Assembly: GCA_903890265.1 (NCBI GenBank)
Contig: CAITAM010000433.1
Coordinates: 1-27,799 of the forward strand
Direction: 5' to 3'
From: an uncultured Pseudomonadota bacterium
Lineage (GTDB): Bacteria; Pseudomonadota; Gammaproteobacteria; Steroidobacterales; Steroidobacteraceae
Length of the DNA stretch: 27,799 nt
The notes under the pieces were generated by a model. The model made no database searches and was not told where the DNA came from. It saw only the letters and a program-made list of their open reading frames with translations. This document shows positions 15,605 through 23,297 of this stretch, piece after piece. The first letter of the stretch is position 1. The number at the start of each line of letters is the position of its first letter. The position numbers and the translations under genes are program-made.

Positions 15605-18244
15605 TCAGGGCGTCGGCGGGCGCGCGGCCTGGCATTCGCAGGAGTCGGTGTCCGCCCTGTCGCAGACGCGGACCGTCTCCACGCCCGCGCCGATCTGCGG
15701 CCGGTCGACGCGGGTGCAGCGGTTGCGGTAGAGAACCGTGCGCCAGGCAATCGGCAGATCCGGCAGGCTGATGCCGCTGCGCGCGTGGCGTGCAATGCAC
15801 TTCTGCCTCGCCGGTCCGCCGTCGAGATCACTGAGCGCGTTGTGATGGATGAGCGCGTTGTTGCTGAGCGGCCAGCGGTTGGGCGAGGGTCCACCGAACC
15901 ACGAGGACATGATCGCGATGCCGCCGCCCTGCTGCGCGTCGGCACGGCGCACGGTGTTGTGCGCCACCGAGACCCCGTAGCCCACCGTGGGCGGGAGGGC
16001 GTCATGCCAGGGCGCGGCGGCCGTGCCGAGCGCAATGCCGGAGGCGCTGCAGTCCTGGGTCCAGTCGTACTCGCCGTCGACCAGGTTGTCGCGGATCTCG
16101 AGGAAATACTGAAAGAAGCTCTTCATCGTGCAGTCGGCGCAGGGGTGCTCCGGCATGTCCAGGTTCTGCTGGGTCAGGATGCCGTCGGTGTCGTGCTGGC
16201 GATTGGCGGCGATGACCGAGTCCGCAGTCTGTGCCCACATGCCGATGCCACCGCCGGCCGGTCGGCTGCGGTTGCTCTTCTGGCACGGCGGTGCGCGGTG
16301 CTCGAGGTCATTGCCGATGGCATAAACCTGCCAGTACTCGCGGCCGACCGCAAAGCGCGTCTGGCCGGGTACCGGGACCACGTCCCAGTCGGGCGCGACC
16401 CGGAGGATGACCCGGCCAGTGGCAGGCTCGCGACGGTAATCGGTGACGCGGCGCACCTGCCCGACGCCGGGACCGTTCGTGAGCTGGACCCAGTGGCCCC
16501 GGTAATAGGTATCGAGCGGCACCTCGCGGCCGTTCTGGCGCGGCACGAGTGAGACCGCTGCCGTGATGGAGTCCGCGCTGGCGGCGGTGGTGTCCGCAAC
16601 TTCCATCAGCGCGAACGTGTTGCCGTTGTTGTCGAAGGAGATTCCGGCCCCGTCGCCGATCTTGTCGCCGGTGCAGCTCGCCTTGTTTTCAGCGACGAGC
16701 AGTTCCTCCTCCGGGCCGTTGATGCTCCAGAAGAAGGCGGCCAGCCAGCCTCGCGCCTCGTCGCCCGGGTACTGGAATTCGGTCGAGGTGCCGTCCGCCT
16801 CGTTGTGGCTGAAATCCGTGCGCAGCGACGCACCGATCTCGGTGGCGATACTCGCCGTCTTGTTCGTGCGATCGAGCAGGCTGCCGGGCTTGAAGAGGTT
16901 GTAGGCGATCACCGAATCCTCGATACCGAACGGGTAGCGCGTGTTGAAGCGATTGCCGGTCAGCTGCAGACCGCTGAAGAATGCGCCGAACAGGTTGTGG
17001 GTGATGTAGAGCCGGCGTGCGGCCAGGCCGCCGGAGCCCACCCCGGCGTAGGTGCGGTCGAAGACGTTGTCGGTGATCACGATGTCGTCGGCGCTCGCGG
17101 TAAAATCCGCGCTGTCGCCGACGTGCATGTAATCGGCACCGAGGATCAGGAACGCTGTCGAGACGTCCTTCGTCTCGTAGACGCGGCTGTCCTGGAAGCG
17201 CAGTGCCGAGACGCGGTTGCGGCCGAGCAGGGTGAAGGCCGGGCTCTGTCGTGCATCGGTCCAGCGCACGGTCCGGCGGATGATCGACTGCTCGCGGCCG
17301 GCGCCGCGCAGGTCGACACCCGGCGGTACGAGGATTCCCTCGTAGTCGATCAGTCCGGCGCGTGTCCGGCTGTTCTCGAGTTCCCAGACCCCCGCCGGAA
17401 AATAGACCTCGCCGCCACCCGCTGCGCGGGCCGCGGCGATCGCGGCCAGCACGCAGTCGCTGGCGTCGCGGCCGTCACCGGCCCTGCAGCCGCCAAAGGC
17501 GGGGTCACTGACCGCGAAGCGTCGCGGCGGCGGTGGATCCGCTCGGACCGCCAGACGCTGGCCACGCACCTCGATCCAGTTGCGACCGTCGCGACTGACG
17601 CTCACCGTGTACTGACCCGGCGCGAGGCGGGCCGGCAACGCGACGCGCGCGAGGTAAGGATCGAGCGCCGCGGCGTCGGGTGTCGCACCGGGCACCGCCT
17701 CGAGCGTCACGCTGGTCGGTCCGCTGAGCCGCACCCGGGTGAGGGCGCCGGGTGCCGCATCGAGGTTGCGGCCCACGACCTTGAGTTCACGGGCAAGCCC
17801 TGCCGTCGCCTCCGAGGCAGACACCGCGGTGGGCGAAAACCACAGCGGCCTCGCGTCGTTGATCAGGATCGGCGAGCTCCAGCCATCGGCTTCGCTGCCG
17901 ACCCAGAGCGCGTACGTCGCGCCGGCACGGACAGTTGCCGGCAGGCGGACGGTGAGCGAATGGGGCACGTTGCGGGTGCTGACGACGTCGGCGAGGCCCG
18001 CCCGCTCCGGGTGCCCGGTGCTGGCCGGTGGCGGCGCCGCGGGCAGGTGCGCGGTGTCGTCGATCGCGGCGTAGGCCACGGTGTTGCCCGGCGCAAAACC
18101 GTAGCCCGGAATCAGCAGCAGGTCATCGGGCGCGGCCCGCACGGGGCTCTGCAGCGCGGGCTGGTGGTAGAGCACCGGCACCTCGGCGCGGGCCACGCCG
18201 ATCGCTGCCAGGACGAGCATCAGGACGGGAAAGCAGAAGCGCAC
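15605..18244 (-). CDS. Large secreted right-handed beta-helix protein
   Basis: An 879-residue exported protein. GTG 18244 is chosen because GGAG lies 8 bases upstream and the product then begins with a clean signal peptide (RFCFPVLMLVLAAIGVARA, cleavage near residue 20). Residues about 22-245 look like two Ig/IPT-type beta domains (LLLIPGYGFAPGNTV; LKVVGRNLDAAPG). At about 248-285 comes the entry motif of pectate-lyase-3-like helices: AFGGCRAGDGRDASDCVLAAI, then GGGEVYFPAGVW. Parallel beta-helix rungs follow, with repeated VITDNVFDRT, YITHNLFGAF, VIAYNLF and SVAHNTVRR asparagine turns. A beta-rich insertion interrupts the helix (about residues 590-680), and the cysteine-rich end probably forms disulfides. 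It is likely a polysaccharide lyase, hydrolase or epimerase, or a surface binder; catalytic residues cannot be assigned by eye. Confidence 0.8.
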   Translation of the reverse strand: MRFCFPVLMLVLAAIGVARAEVPVLYHQPALQSPVRAAPDDLLLIPGYGFAPGNTVAYAAIDDTAHLPAAPPPASTGHPERAGLADVVSTRNVPHSLTVRLPATVRAGATYALWVGSEADGWSSPILINDARPLWFSPTAVSASEATAGLARELKVVGRNLDAAPGALTRVRLSGPTSVTLEAVPGATPDAAALDPYLARVALPARLAPGQYTVSVSRDGRNWIEVRGQRLAVRADPPPPRRFAVSDPAFGGCRAGDGRDASDCVLAAIAAARAAGGGEVYFPAGVWELENSRTRAGLIDYEGILVPPGVDLRGAGREQSIIRRTVRWTDARQSPAFTLLGRNRVSALRFQDSRVYETKDVSTAFLILGADYMHVGDSADFTASADDIVITDNVFDRTYAGVGSGGLAARRLYITHNLFGAFFSGLQLTGNRFNTRYPFGIEDSVIAYNLFKPGSLLDRTNKTASIATEIGASLRTDFSHNEADGTSTEFQYPGDEARGWLAAFFWSINGPEEELLVAENKASCTGDKIGDGAGISFDNNGNTFALMEVADTTAASADSITAAVSLVPRQNGREVPLDTYYRGHWVQLTNGPGVGQVRRVTDYRREPATGRVILRVAPDWDVVPVPGQTRFAVGREYWQVYAIGNDLEHRAPPCQKSNRSRPAGGGIGMWAQTADSVIAANRQHDTDGILTQQNLDMPEHPCADCTMKSFFQYFLEIRDNLVDGEYDWTQDCSASGIALGTAAAPWHDALPPTVGYGVSVAHNTVRRADAQQGGGIAIMSSWFGGPSPNRWPLSNNALIHHNALSDLDGGPARQKCIARHARSGISLPDLPIAWRTVLYRNRCTRVDRPQIGAGVETVRVCDRADTDSCECQAARPPTP

Positions 18245-18339
18245 GGGCGGTCTCCGAGGTGGCCACAGCGGGGCACGGTCGGCCGGTGGGGCGGCGACGG
18301 CCGGATCGCCAGCGAGTGTCGTCCCGTCGCGCGCTGGCC

Positions 18340-19446
18340 TCAAGGGCCGGCGACGGACGGCGCGCCGGGCTTTGCCGTGGAAGCCGCCAGCACGGCGGGC
18401 GGGTTAAGGAACGGCCGCTCGCAGGCGTACCAGAACACCGTGGCGATGCCGAGCTGCGCGCCGATCGCGAGCGTGACGGCGGCCGCCGGCACGTGCAGGA
18501 GCCCGGCCAGCTTCGTACCGATCAGCGTGGACGTGGTCAGATTGAACTGGTGGACGAGATACAGGCTGTAGGAGATCGTGCCGAGCGCCGCCACCGGCCG
18601 CCAGATCCGCGCGCGGGTAACCGTGTCGTCGAGCGGCCGGCCGAAGTACAGCAGAAGCCCGAAGACCGACAACAGCAGGAGTTCGTGGGCGCGCTCGGGC
18701 GGCAGCCAGGACCAGTGGCCGCGCACGCCAACGATTGCCATCGCGATGAGGAGCGAGAGTGCGCCCGCATACAGGCGCGTCGCCATCCAGCGTGCCTCGG
18801 CGGTCAGGGCGAAGTAGAGGAAGGCGCCAATCGCGAAGTGCGGCCAGTACTCGGGGAAGAACCCGTGGTAGACGTCGGTACCGACCGCGGCGAGCCAGAG
18901 GACGCAGGCGCCGGTGACGAGCGCGAGGTGGGTGCGCAGCCGCGCCGGCACGAGCGCTGCGCCCACCAGGGCGAGTGCCACCACGAGGTAGAACTGCTCC
19001 TCGTAGTTGAGCGACCAGTAGGCGGCGACGAACAGGGTCGGGTTGCGGGTCGGCAGGTCCGGGTGCGGTATCAGCGTGAACCACTGCGTCAGCGTCAGGT
19101 TCTGCAGCCAGGCGAGCGGATCGGTGGACGGGCCGCTGCCGCGGCCCACGTGTGCCCGCACGACGCGCGTCGCCGCGAAAAAAAGCACGGACAGCGCGTA
19201 GGGCGGGTAGATGCGCCGGATCCGCCGCCACATGAAGTACCGGAACAGCGGCCAGGAGTCCCGGCCGCTGCGCATGGCCGCCTGCGCGGCGGCCGTGATG
19301 CAGTAGCCGCTGATGATGAAGAACACCAGCACGGCCTCGTGGCCAAACGGCAACACGTCCTGGTGCGCGAGCACCACGCAAAGCGCCGCGAGGCCACGCA
19401 GCCCGTCGAGAAAACCGTAGCGGGCAGGGTAGGGCGTGGTCTGCAT
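18340..19446 (-). CDS. Acyltransferase-3 family membrane protein
   Basis: A 368-residue inner-membrane O-acyltransferase with about ten hydrophobic segments and no fused SGNH domain. Family motifs are FLDGLRGLAALCVVLAHQDV, LVFFIISGYCITA and the basic WRRIRRIYPPYALSVLFF; YWSLNYEEQFYL is the third conserved block and SYSLYLVHQF the fourth. It would transfer acetyl or another acyl group to a surface glycan. ATG at 19446. It lies between the GT2 gene (81 bases upstream) and the beta-helix gene (95 bases downstream), all leftward, so the three may be co-transcribed. It differs from the AT3/SGNH fusion at 7.8 kb, so two distinct acylations are likely in this locus. Confidence 0.92.
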   Translation of the reverse strand: MQTTPYPARYGFLDGLRGLAALCVVLAHQDVLPFGHEAVLVFFIISGYCITAAAQAAMRSGRDSWPLFRYFMWRRIRRIYPPYALSVLFFAATRVVRAHVGRGSGPSTDPLAWLQNLTLTQWFTLIPHPDLPTRNPTLFVAAYWSLNYEEQFYLVVALALVGAALVPARLRTHLALVTGACVLWLAAVGTDVYHGFFPEYWPHFAIGAFLYFALTAEARWMATRLYAGALSLLIAMAIVGVRGHWSWLPPERAHELLLLSVFGLLLYFGRPLDDTVTRARIWRPVAALGTISYSLYLVHQFNLTTSTLIGTKLAGLLHVPAAAVTLAIGAQLGIATVFWYACERPFLNPPAVLAASTAKPGAPSVAGP

Positions 19447-19473
19447 GGCGGCGCGGCGACGATCGGGCCGCGG

Positions 19474-19481
19474 ATCGTAGC
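19474..19481 (-). promoter_or_regulatory. Candidate -10 for the acyltransferase gene
   Basis: GCTACGAT on the minus strand, 27 bases upstream of the ATG at 19446, in the only gap between GT2 and acyltransferase genes. The -35 region is poor. Confidence 0.25.
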
Positions 19482-19527
19482 CTGTCGCTGCCCGCGTCAG
19501 GTTAAGGAAATCTTACGCGCGCCGCGG

Positions 19528-20364
19528 TCAGACGGGCAGCCGAGCGGCTCGCCGCCGGAGCTCGCGGACCTTGGTGTTGACCAGAAACTCGTACCACGCA
19601 CGCAACACCGAGAAGGTGAGTCCGGCGCGACCCTCGAGGAAGCCGAGCTTGATGAAATAGAGCCCGCAGAACACGACGAGCGGTCGCGCCGGCAGGCTGT
19701 AGAGTCCCTGCTTCATTGCCCGTCGCCTAACGAGCGGATCGGCGCTGAACAGGCCGCGCACGCCGGGCCGATCGTGTTCGCTGAGGCCGCGATAGATCAG
19801 TTCGGCCTCCATCGACGAGTAACGATTGTGCTTGTCGATCCAGGCCGTCAGGCCCTTGTTGAACGGAAAGTGGTGCAGGTGCTCCTGAAGCTCGCCGGTC
19901 TCGCCGTCCGTCTCGTACTGCTCGTTGAATTCGCGTTCGACCCAGCAGCGGCCGACGCGCGCGAGGCGCGGGAACCAGCTCGGGTAGCCGCCGCTGCCGC
20001 GGATCCACGTGCCGAAGAAAAAATCCTTGCGCCGAAAACGCAACAGGCACAGCGACGCGGGCGCGCTGGCCACGCGCGCCGCGAGCTCGCGCGCAAGCTC
20101 GGGACTCACGACCTCGTCGGCGTCGAGCATCAGCACCCACGGATTCCGCCACGGGATCTGCTGCAGACCGAAGTTGCGCTGCGCCGCGTAGTTGTCGAAC
20201 GGCCGGGTCACGACCCGCGCGCCGGCGGTGGTCGCGAGTTCGACGGTGCGGTCCGTGCTGCCCGAATCCAGCACGACGATATCGTCGGACCAACGCGCCG
20301 AGGCGAGGCAGGCCTCGATGTTGACTTCCTCGTTCAGCGTCAGAATGAGAACCGATACGGTCAT
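19528..20364 (-). CDS. Family 2 glycosyltransferase (WaaE-like)
   Basis: A 278-residue GT-A fold transferase resembling the LPS-core beta-1,4-glucosyltransferase WaaE/KdtX group. It starts TVSVLILTLNEEVNIEACL, has VLDSGSTDRT at 31-40, the NYAAQRNFGL motif at 59-68 and the metal-binding DADE at 81-84. The C-terminal part carries REFNEQYETDGETGEL, HHFPFNKGLTAWIDKHNRYSS and a hydrophobic pair of helices that would hold it at the membrane. It uses a nucleotide sugar on the cytoplasmic face. ATG 20364 begins exactly at the family start; the frame is open to 20598, but the extra residues are unlike the family. Its leader is long and GC-rich. Confidence 0.93.
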   Translation of the reverse strand: MTVSVLILTLNEEVNIEACLASARWSDDIVVLDSGSTDRTVELATTAGARVVTRPFDNYAAQRNFGLQQIPWRNPWVLMLDADEVVSPELARELAARVASAPASLCLLRFRRKDFFFGTWIRGSGGYPSWFPRLARVGRCWVEREFNEQYETDGETGELQEHLHHFPFNKGLTAWIDKHNRYSSMEAELIYRGLSEHDRPGVRGLFSADPLVRRRAMKQGLYSLPARPLVVFCGLYFIKLGFLEGRAGLTFSVLRAWYEFLVNTKVRELRRRAARLPV

Positions 20365-20451
20365 GCGGCAACCAGGGCTGAAAATGTACGTCGCGGCGGC
20401 ATCGCGCGGGTGTAAGGCAGCTTTTGCGGGCACCCGTGGCCGGTTGGCACG

Positions 20452-20503
20452 GGCCCGCGAGGCGCAAGCCCCGCGACGCGGGCCGGAGCCCGCCCGCAGT
20501 ATA
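20452..20503 (-). promoter_or_regulatory. Candidate -10 and leader hairpin of the GT2 gene
   Basis: TATACT on the minus strand (20498-20503) matches the -10 consensus at five of six positions; no clear -35 is seen. The start point near 20491 would give a leader of about 127 bases containing an 8-bp stem, 20452-20459 with 20477-20484. The hairpin could affect expression. Confidence 0.3.
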
Positions 20504-20553
20504 CCCGGCGGGCGCCGCTTGAGGACGCGAGTGCCGAGCCGCACCGGTCTTGC

Positions 20554-20582
20554 TTGTGACACCCCCGTGCCTCTGTGAGAAT
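20554..20582 (+). promoter_or_regulatory. Candidate sigma-70 promoter for the YtcJ-like amidohydrolase
   Basis: TTGTGA (20554-20559), a 17-base spacer and GAGAAT (20577-20582), each four of six to consensus. The start near 20589 leaves about 24 bases to the ATG at 20613. Confidence 0.35.
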
Positions 20583-20612
20583 CCGAGGCCGACGTCAACG
20601 CCCGGGGGGATC

Positions 20613-22403
20613 ATGGTCCAGACGTTCATTCGAGCGACGATCGGTTGCACCGCGCTGCTCGGCGTGGCGGCGGCGGGTGCCGAGGCCCCCGCGGATCTCA
20701 TCTACCGCAACGGCACGATCTACACGGCCGACGCGGCCAATCACGTGGTGGAGGCACTGGCGGTGCGCGACGGCAAGGTCGCTTACGCCGGAACCGGAGC
20801 CGGCGTCGCCGCGCTGACGGGACCCGCGACCCGGGTCATTGACCTTAACGGCCGCTTCGTCATGCCGGGCCTGATCGACGGGCACCTGCACCCGCTCTCG
20901 GGTGGCGCAGGGCTCCTCAAATGCAATCTCAACTACGAGCGCCTGACCAAAGACGCGCTGCGCGAGCGACTGGCGGCGTGCATCGCGGCGAGCAGGAATC
21001 AGGAGCCGGACGGCTGGCTTGAGGTCGTCAACTGGTTCCAGGAAGGGGCGCTGCCGGCCGGTACGACCTTCAGTGCGGCCGATCTCGACAGCCTGAAGAC
21101 CGCGCGTCCCATCCAGATCATGTCCTCGTTCGGTCACACGATGCTGCTCAACCGGCGCGGCATGGCGCTCGCCAAGCTCCACCGCCAGTCTGCCGACCCG
21201 GTCGGTGGCCGGATCGCGCGCGACGCGGACGGGGAACCGACCGGCATCCTCGAAGACAAGGCCTACGAGCCCGTCGTCGCCCTGCTGCCGAAGCCGACGC
21301 CGGAGACCGACCTCGCCTCCGCCCGGGCGGCGCTCGAGGCGCTGCGCCGCCAGGGCGTGACCACGTTCATGGACGCGCTGGCGACACCCGACGCACTCAC
21401 TGCGTTCACGGCGCTCGCGAAGGGCGGGGAACTGACGGCGCGGGCGCACTTCGCGCCGGAGATCGCGCCGGCTGACGCGGCCGATCCGGCGGCGGCCGTC
21501 AGCCGCCTCGTGGCGCTGCGCGCGCGCTTCGACCAGGGCGCGATGGAGCGGGCACCCGGCATTACGGTTCGCAACGCGAAGTTCTTCCTCGACGGCGTCA
21601 TCACAGCGCCGGCCATGACCGGGGCCATGCTCGCGCCGTACTTCGTCAACCAAGGCACCGACGCCGCACCGCGCTGGGTGCCGGGCACGTCCACGGGCCC
21701 GGCCGTGTACTTCAAGCCCGAGCCCCTCAAGGCGCTGGTGCTGGCGCTTGCCGAGGCGGGCATCGAACCGCACATGCATGCCGACGGGGATGCGGCCGTG
21801 CGTGCCGCGCTCGACGCCTACGCGGCGCTTCGCGCCACGTTCCCGCCCGAGCGGATCCGCGCGGCGATCGCGCACAACGAGAGTGTTGACCCGGCCGATT
21901 ACCCGCGCTACCGCAAGCTCGACGCGATTCCCGTGCTGTCCCTGCAGTGGGGGAAGCCCGCCGCGGACACGGTCGACGGGGCGAAGGACACGCTCGGTCC
22001 GGTGCGCTGGCCGCGGATCGAACCCTCCGGCGCGCTGGCGCGGGCCGGCGCGCGGATCGCCTTTGGCAGCGACTGGCCGGTCGATCCGCTCGATGAGTGG
22101 TATGCGCTTGCCGTGGGTGTCACCCGCCGGGCAGGCCCCGCGGCGGACGGCAAGTACGCCGGTCGGCTCGGCACGGATCCCGGCCTCAGCCGCTTCGAGG
22201 TGCTGCGGGCGATCACGATCAATGCGGCCTACCAGCTGCACGAGGAGACGCGTCTCGGGTCACTCGAGCCCGGCAAGTTCGCCGACTTCGTGCTGCTCGA
22301 TCGCAACGTCCTGACCGTACCGGAAGCCGACATCGCAACGACCCGTGTCGTTGCGACGGTCGTCGGCGGCAAGGCGGTCTACGATGCGAATGCCAAGCTG
22401 TAA
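20613..22403 (+). CDS. Secreted YtcJ-like amidohydrolase (Amidohydro_3)
   Basis: A 596-residue metal-dependent hydrolase of the amidohydrolase superfamily. A signal peptide (hydrophobic, ending near AAAGAEA at residue 24) points to the periplasm. The metal site is visible: His91 and His93 in DGHLHP, a probable carboxylated Lys323 in NAKFFLDGV, His387/His389 in EPHMHADGD, His421 in AHNESV and Asp487 in FGSDWPVDP. The family includes formamide- and cyclic-amide-acting enzymes; the substrate is unknown. ATG 20613 follows a run of G (20604-20609). It heads a rightward series with a GST and a second amidohydrolase, which suggests scavenging or detoxification of amide or peptide compounds (inference). 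Confidence 0.9.
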   Translation: MVQTFIRATIGCTALLGVAAAGAEAPADLIYRNGTIYTADAANHVVEALAVRDGKVAYAGTGAGVAALTGPATRVIDLNGRFVMPGLIDGHLHPLSGGAGLLKCNLNYERLTKDALRERLAACIAASRNQEPDGWLEVVNWFQEGALPAGTTFSAADLDSLKTARPIQIMSSFGHTMLLNRRGMALAKLHRQSADPVGGRIARDADGEPTGILEDKAYEPVVALLPKPTPETDLASARAALEALRRQGVTTFMDALATPDALTAFTALAKGGELTARAHFAPEIAPADAADPAAAVSRLVALRARFDQGAMERAPGITVRNAKFFLDGVITAPAMTGAMLAPYFVNQGTDAAPRWVPGTSTGPAVYFKPEPLKALVLALAEAGIEPHMHADGDAAVRAALDAYAALRATFPPERIRAAIAHNESVDPADYPRYRKLDAIPVLSLQWGKPAADTVDGAKDTLGPVRWPRIEPSGALARAGARIAFGSDWPVDPLDEWYALAVGVTRRAGPAADGKYAGRLGTDPGLSRFEVLRAITINAAYQLHEETRLGSLEPGKFADFVLLDRNVLTVPEADIATTRVVATVVGGKAVYDANAKL

Positions 22404-22407
22404 GTCC

Positions 22408-22440
22408 GGCGTCGTGCGGGCCGGCGCGCCAGCCGACGCC
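22408..22440. terminator. Hairpin after the YtcJ-like gene
   Basis: GGCGTCG (22408-22414) pairs with CGACGCC (22434-22440); the loop contains the palindrome GGCGCGCC. There is no T-run. It lies 4 bases past the stop codon. Confidence 0.4.
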
Positions 22441-22526
22441 CGCAGACCTGGCGTGGGCGCGTCGGTCCGGTCGGCACCGAGCGGCTTCGCCTTTCCGTTT
22501 TGGCCGACAATCCCGGAGTGACGACG

Positions 22527-23159
22527 ATGTACCAGCTTTACTATGCGCCCGGCACCGCCAGTCTTGCCGTGCACTGGTTGCTCATCGAACTCGGCGTGCC
22601 GCACTCGCTGGTGGCCGTCGATCTTGAGAACAACGAACACAAATCGCCTCGCTACCTCGCCCTCAACCCGGCGGGCGTCGTGCCGACGCTCGTCATTGAC
22701 GGCGTGCCGCACAGCGAGGCGGCCGCCCTCGTACTGACGCTGGCCGACCGCCACCCGCAGGCAGGTCTCGCGCCAGCGCCGGGATCGGCCGCGCGCGCCG
22801 CCTACTATCAGTGGGCGTTCTACGGCGCGAACACGCTGCAGCCGGCGTTTCGCAACTGGTTCTACCCGACGGAGGCGGCCGGCGCCGCGCACGCCGAGGC
22901 CGTCAAGGCGCAGGCCCGCGACCGCATCGAGGCGGCCTTCACGCGTATCGACGCGCATCTCACGGCCGGCGGGCCCTACGTGCTCGGCGCCGGGGTCACC
23001 GCGGTCGATTTTCTGCTCACCATGCTGATGCGCTGGTCACGGGCCATGCCGCGGCCGGCCACCGAGTGGCCGGCGATCGCGGCCTACGTGGCGCGGATGA
23101 AGCAACGCGACTCGTTCGCCGCCCTCTATGCGCGAGAGGGCCTGACCGACTGGACCTGA
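22527..23159 (+). CDS. Glutathione S-transferase family protein
   Basis: A 210-residue cytosolic GST. The thioredoxin-fold N-terminal domain shows YYAPGTASLAVHWLLIELG with the candidate active-site serine, the cis-proline motif NPAGVVPTLVIDG and the glutathione-contact Ser-Glu in HSEAAALVLTLAD. The helical C-terminal domain contains YVLGAGVTAVDFLLTML, the usual folding motif with Asp. It would conjugate or reduce electrophiles with glutathione. ATG 22527 has CGGAG 8 bases upstream. The last codons (LTDWT, stop) are the first units of a 14-bp tandem repeat, so the C-terminal residues are set by a repeat array. Confidence 0.93.
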   Translation: MYQLYYAPGTASLAVHWLLIELGVPHSLVAVDLENNEHKSPRYLALNPAGVVPTLVIDGVPHSEAAALVLTLADRHPQAGLAPAPGSAARAAYYQWAFYGANTLQPAFRNWFYPTEAAGAAHAEAVKAQARDRIEAAFTRIDAHLTAGGPYVLGAGVTAVDFLLTMLMRWSRAMPRPATEWPAIAAYVARMKQRDSFAALYAREGLTDWT

Positions 23160-23224
23160 CCGACTGGACCTGACCGACTGGACCTGACCGACCGGGCCTG
23201 TCCAACCGGACGTGACCGGTAGGG
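23141..23224 (+). repeat. 14-bp tandem repeat across the GST stop codon
   Basis: The unit CCTGACCGACTGGA occurs three times exactly (23141, 23155, 23169), then decays: CCTGACCGACCGGG (23183), CCTGTCCAACCGGA (23197), CGTGACCGGTAGGG (23211). The GST stop TGA (23157-23159) is inside the second copy. Fourteen is not a multiple of three, so each unit shifts the frame. Confidence 0.95.
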
Positions 23225-23297
23225 TCTGAGGACGCGGATCGGCGAACGCCGTCCGATTGACGTGTGACTCTGTGCCGCCTTGCAGGAGAAGTTCGTG

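Noticed and set aside
16805..18571. 588-codon plus-strand frame opposite the beta-helix gene
   Set aside because: Antisense shadow; the minus-strand frame has signal peptide, Shine-Dalgarno and recognisable rungs.
18028..20415. 795-codon plus-strand frame across the beta-helix, acyltransferase and GT2 genes
   Set aside because: It covers three real genes antisense, and the product is charged and repetitive with no domain; shadow frame.
20595..22241. 548-codon minus-strand frame opposite the YtcJ-like gene
   Set aside because: The plus frame has the full set of metal ligands; this one has no recognisable domain.
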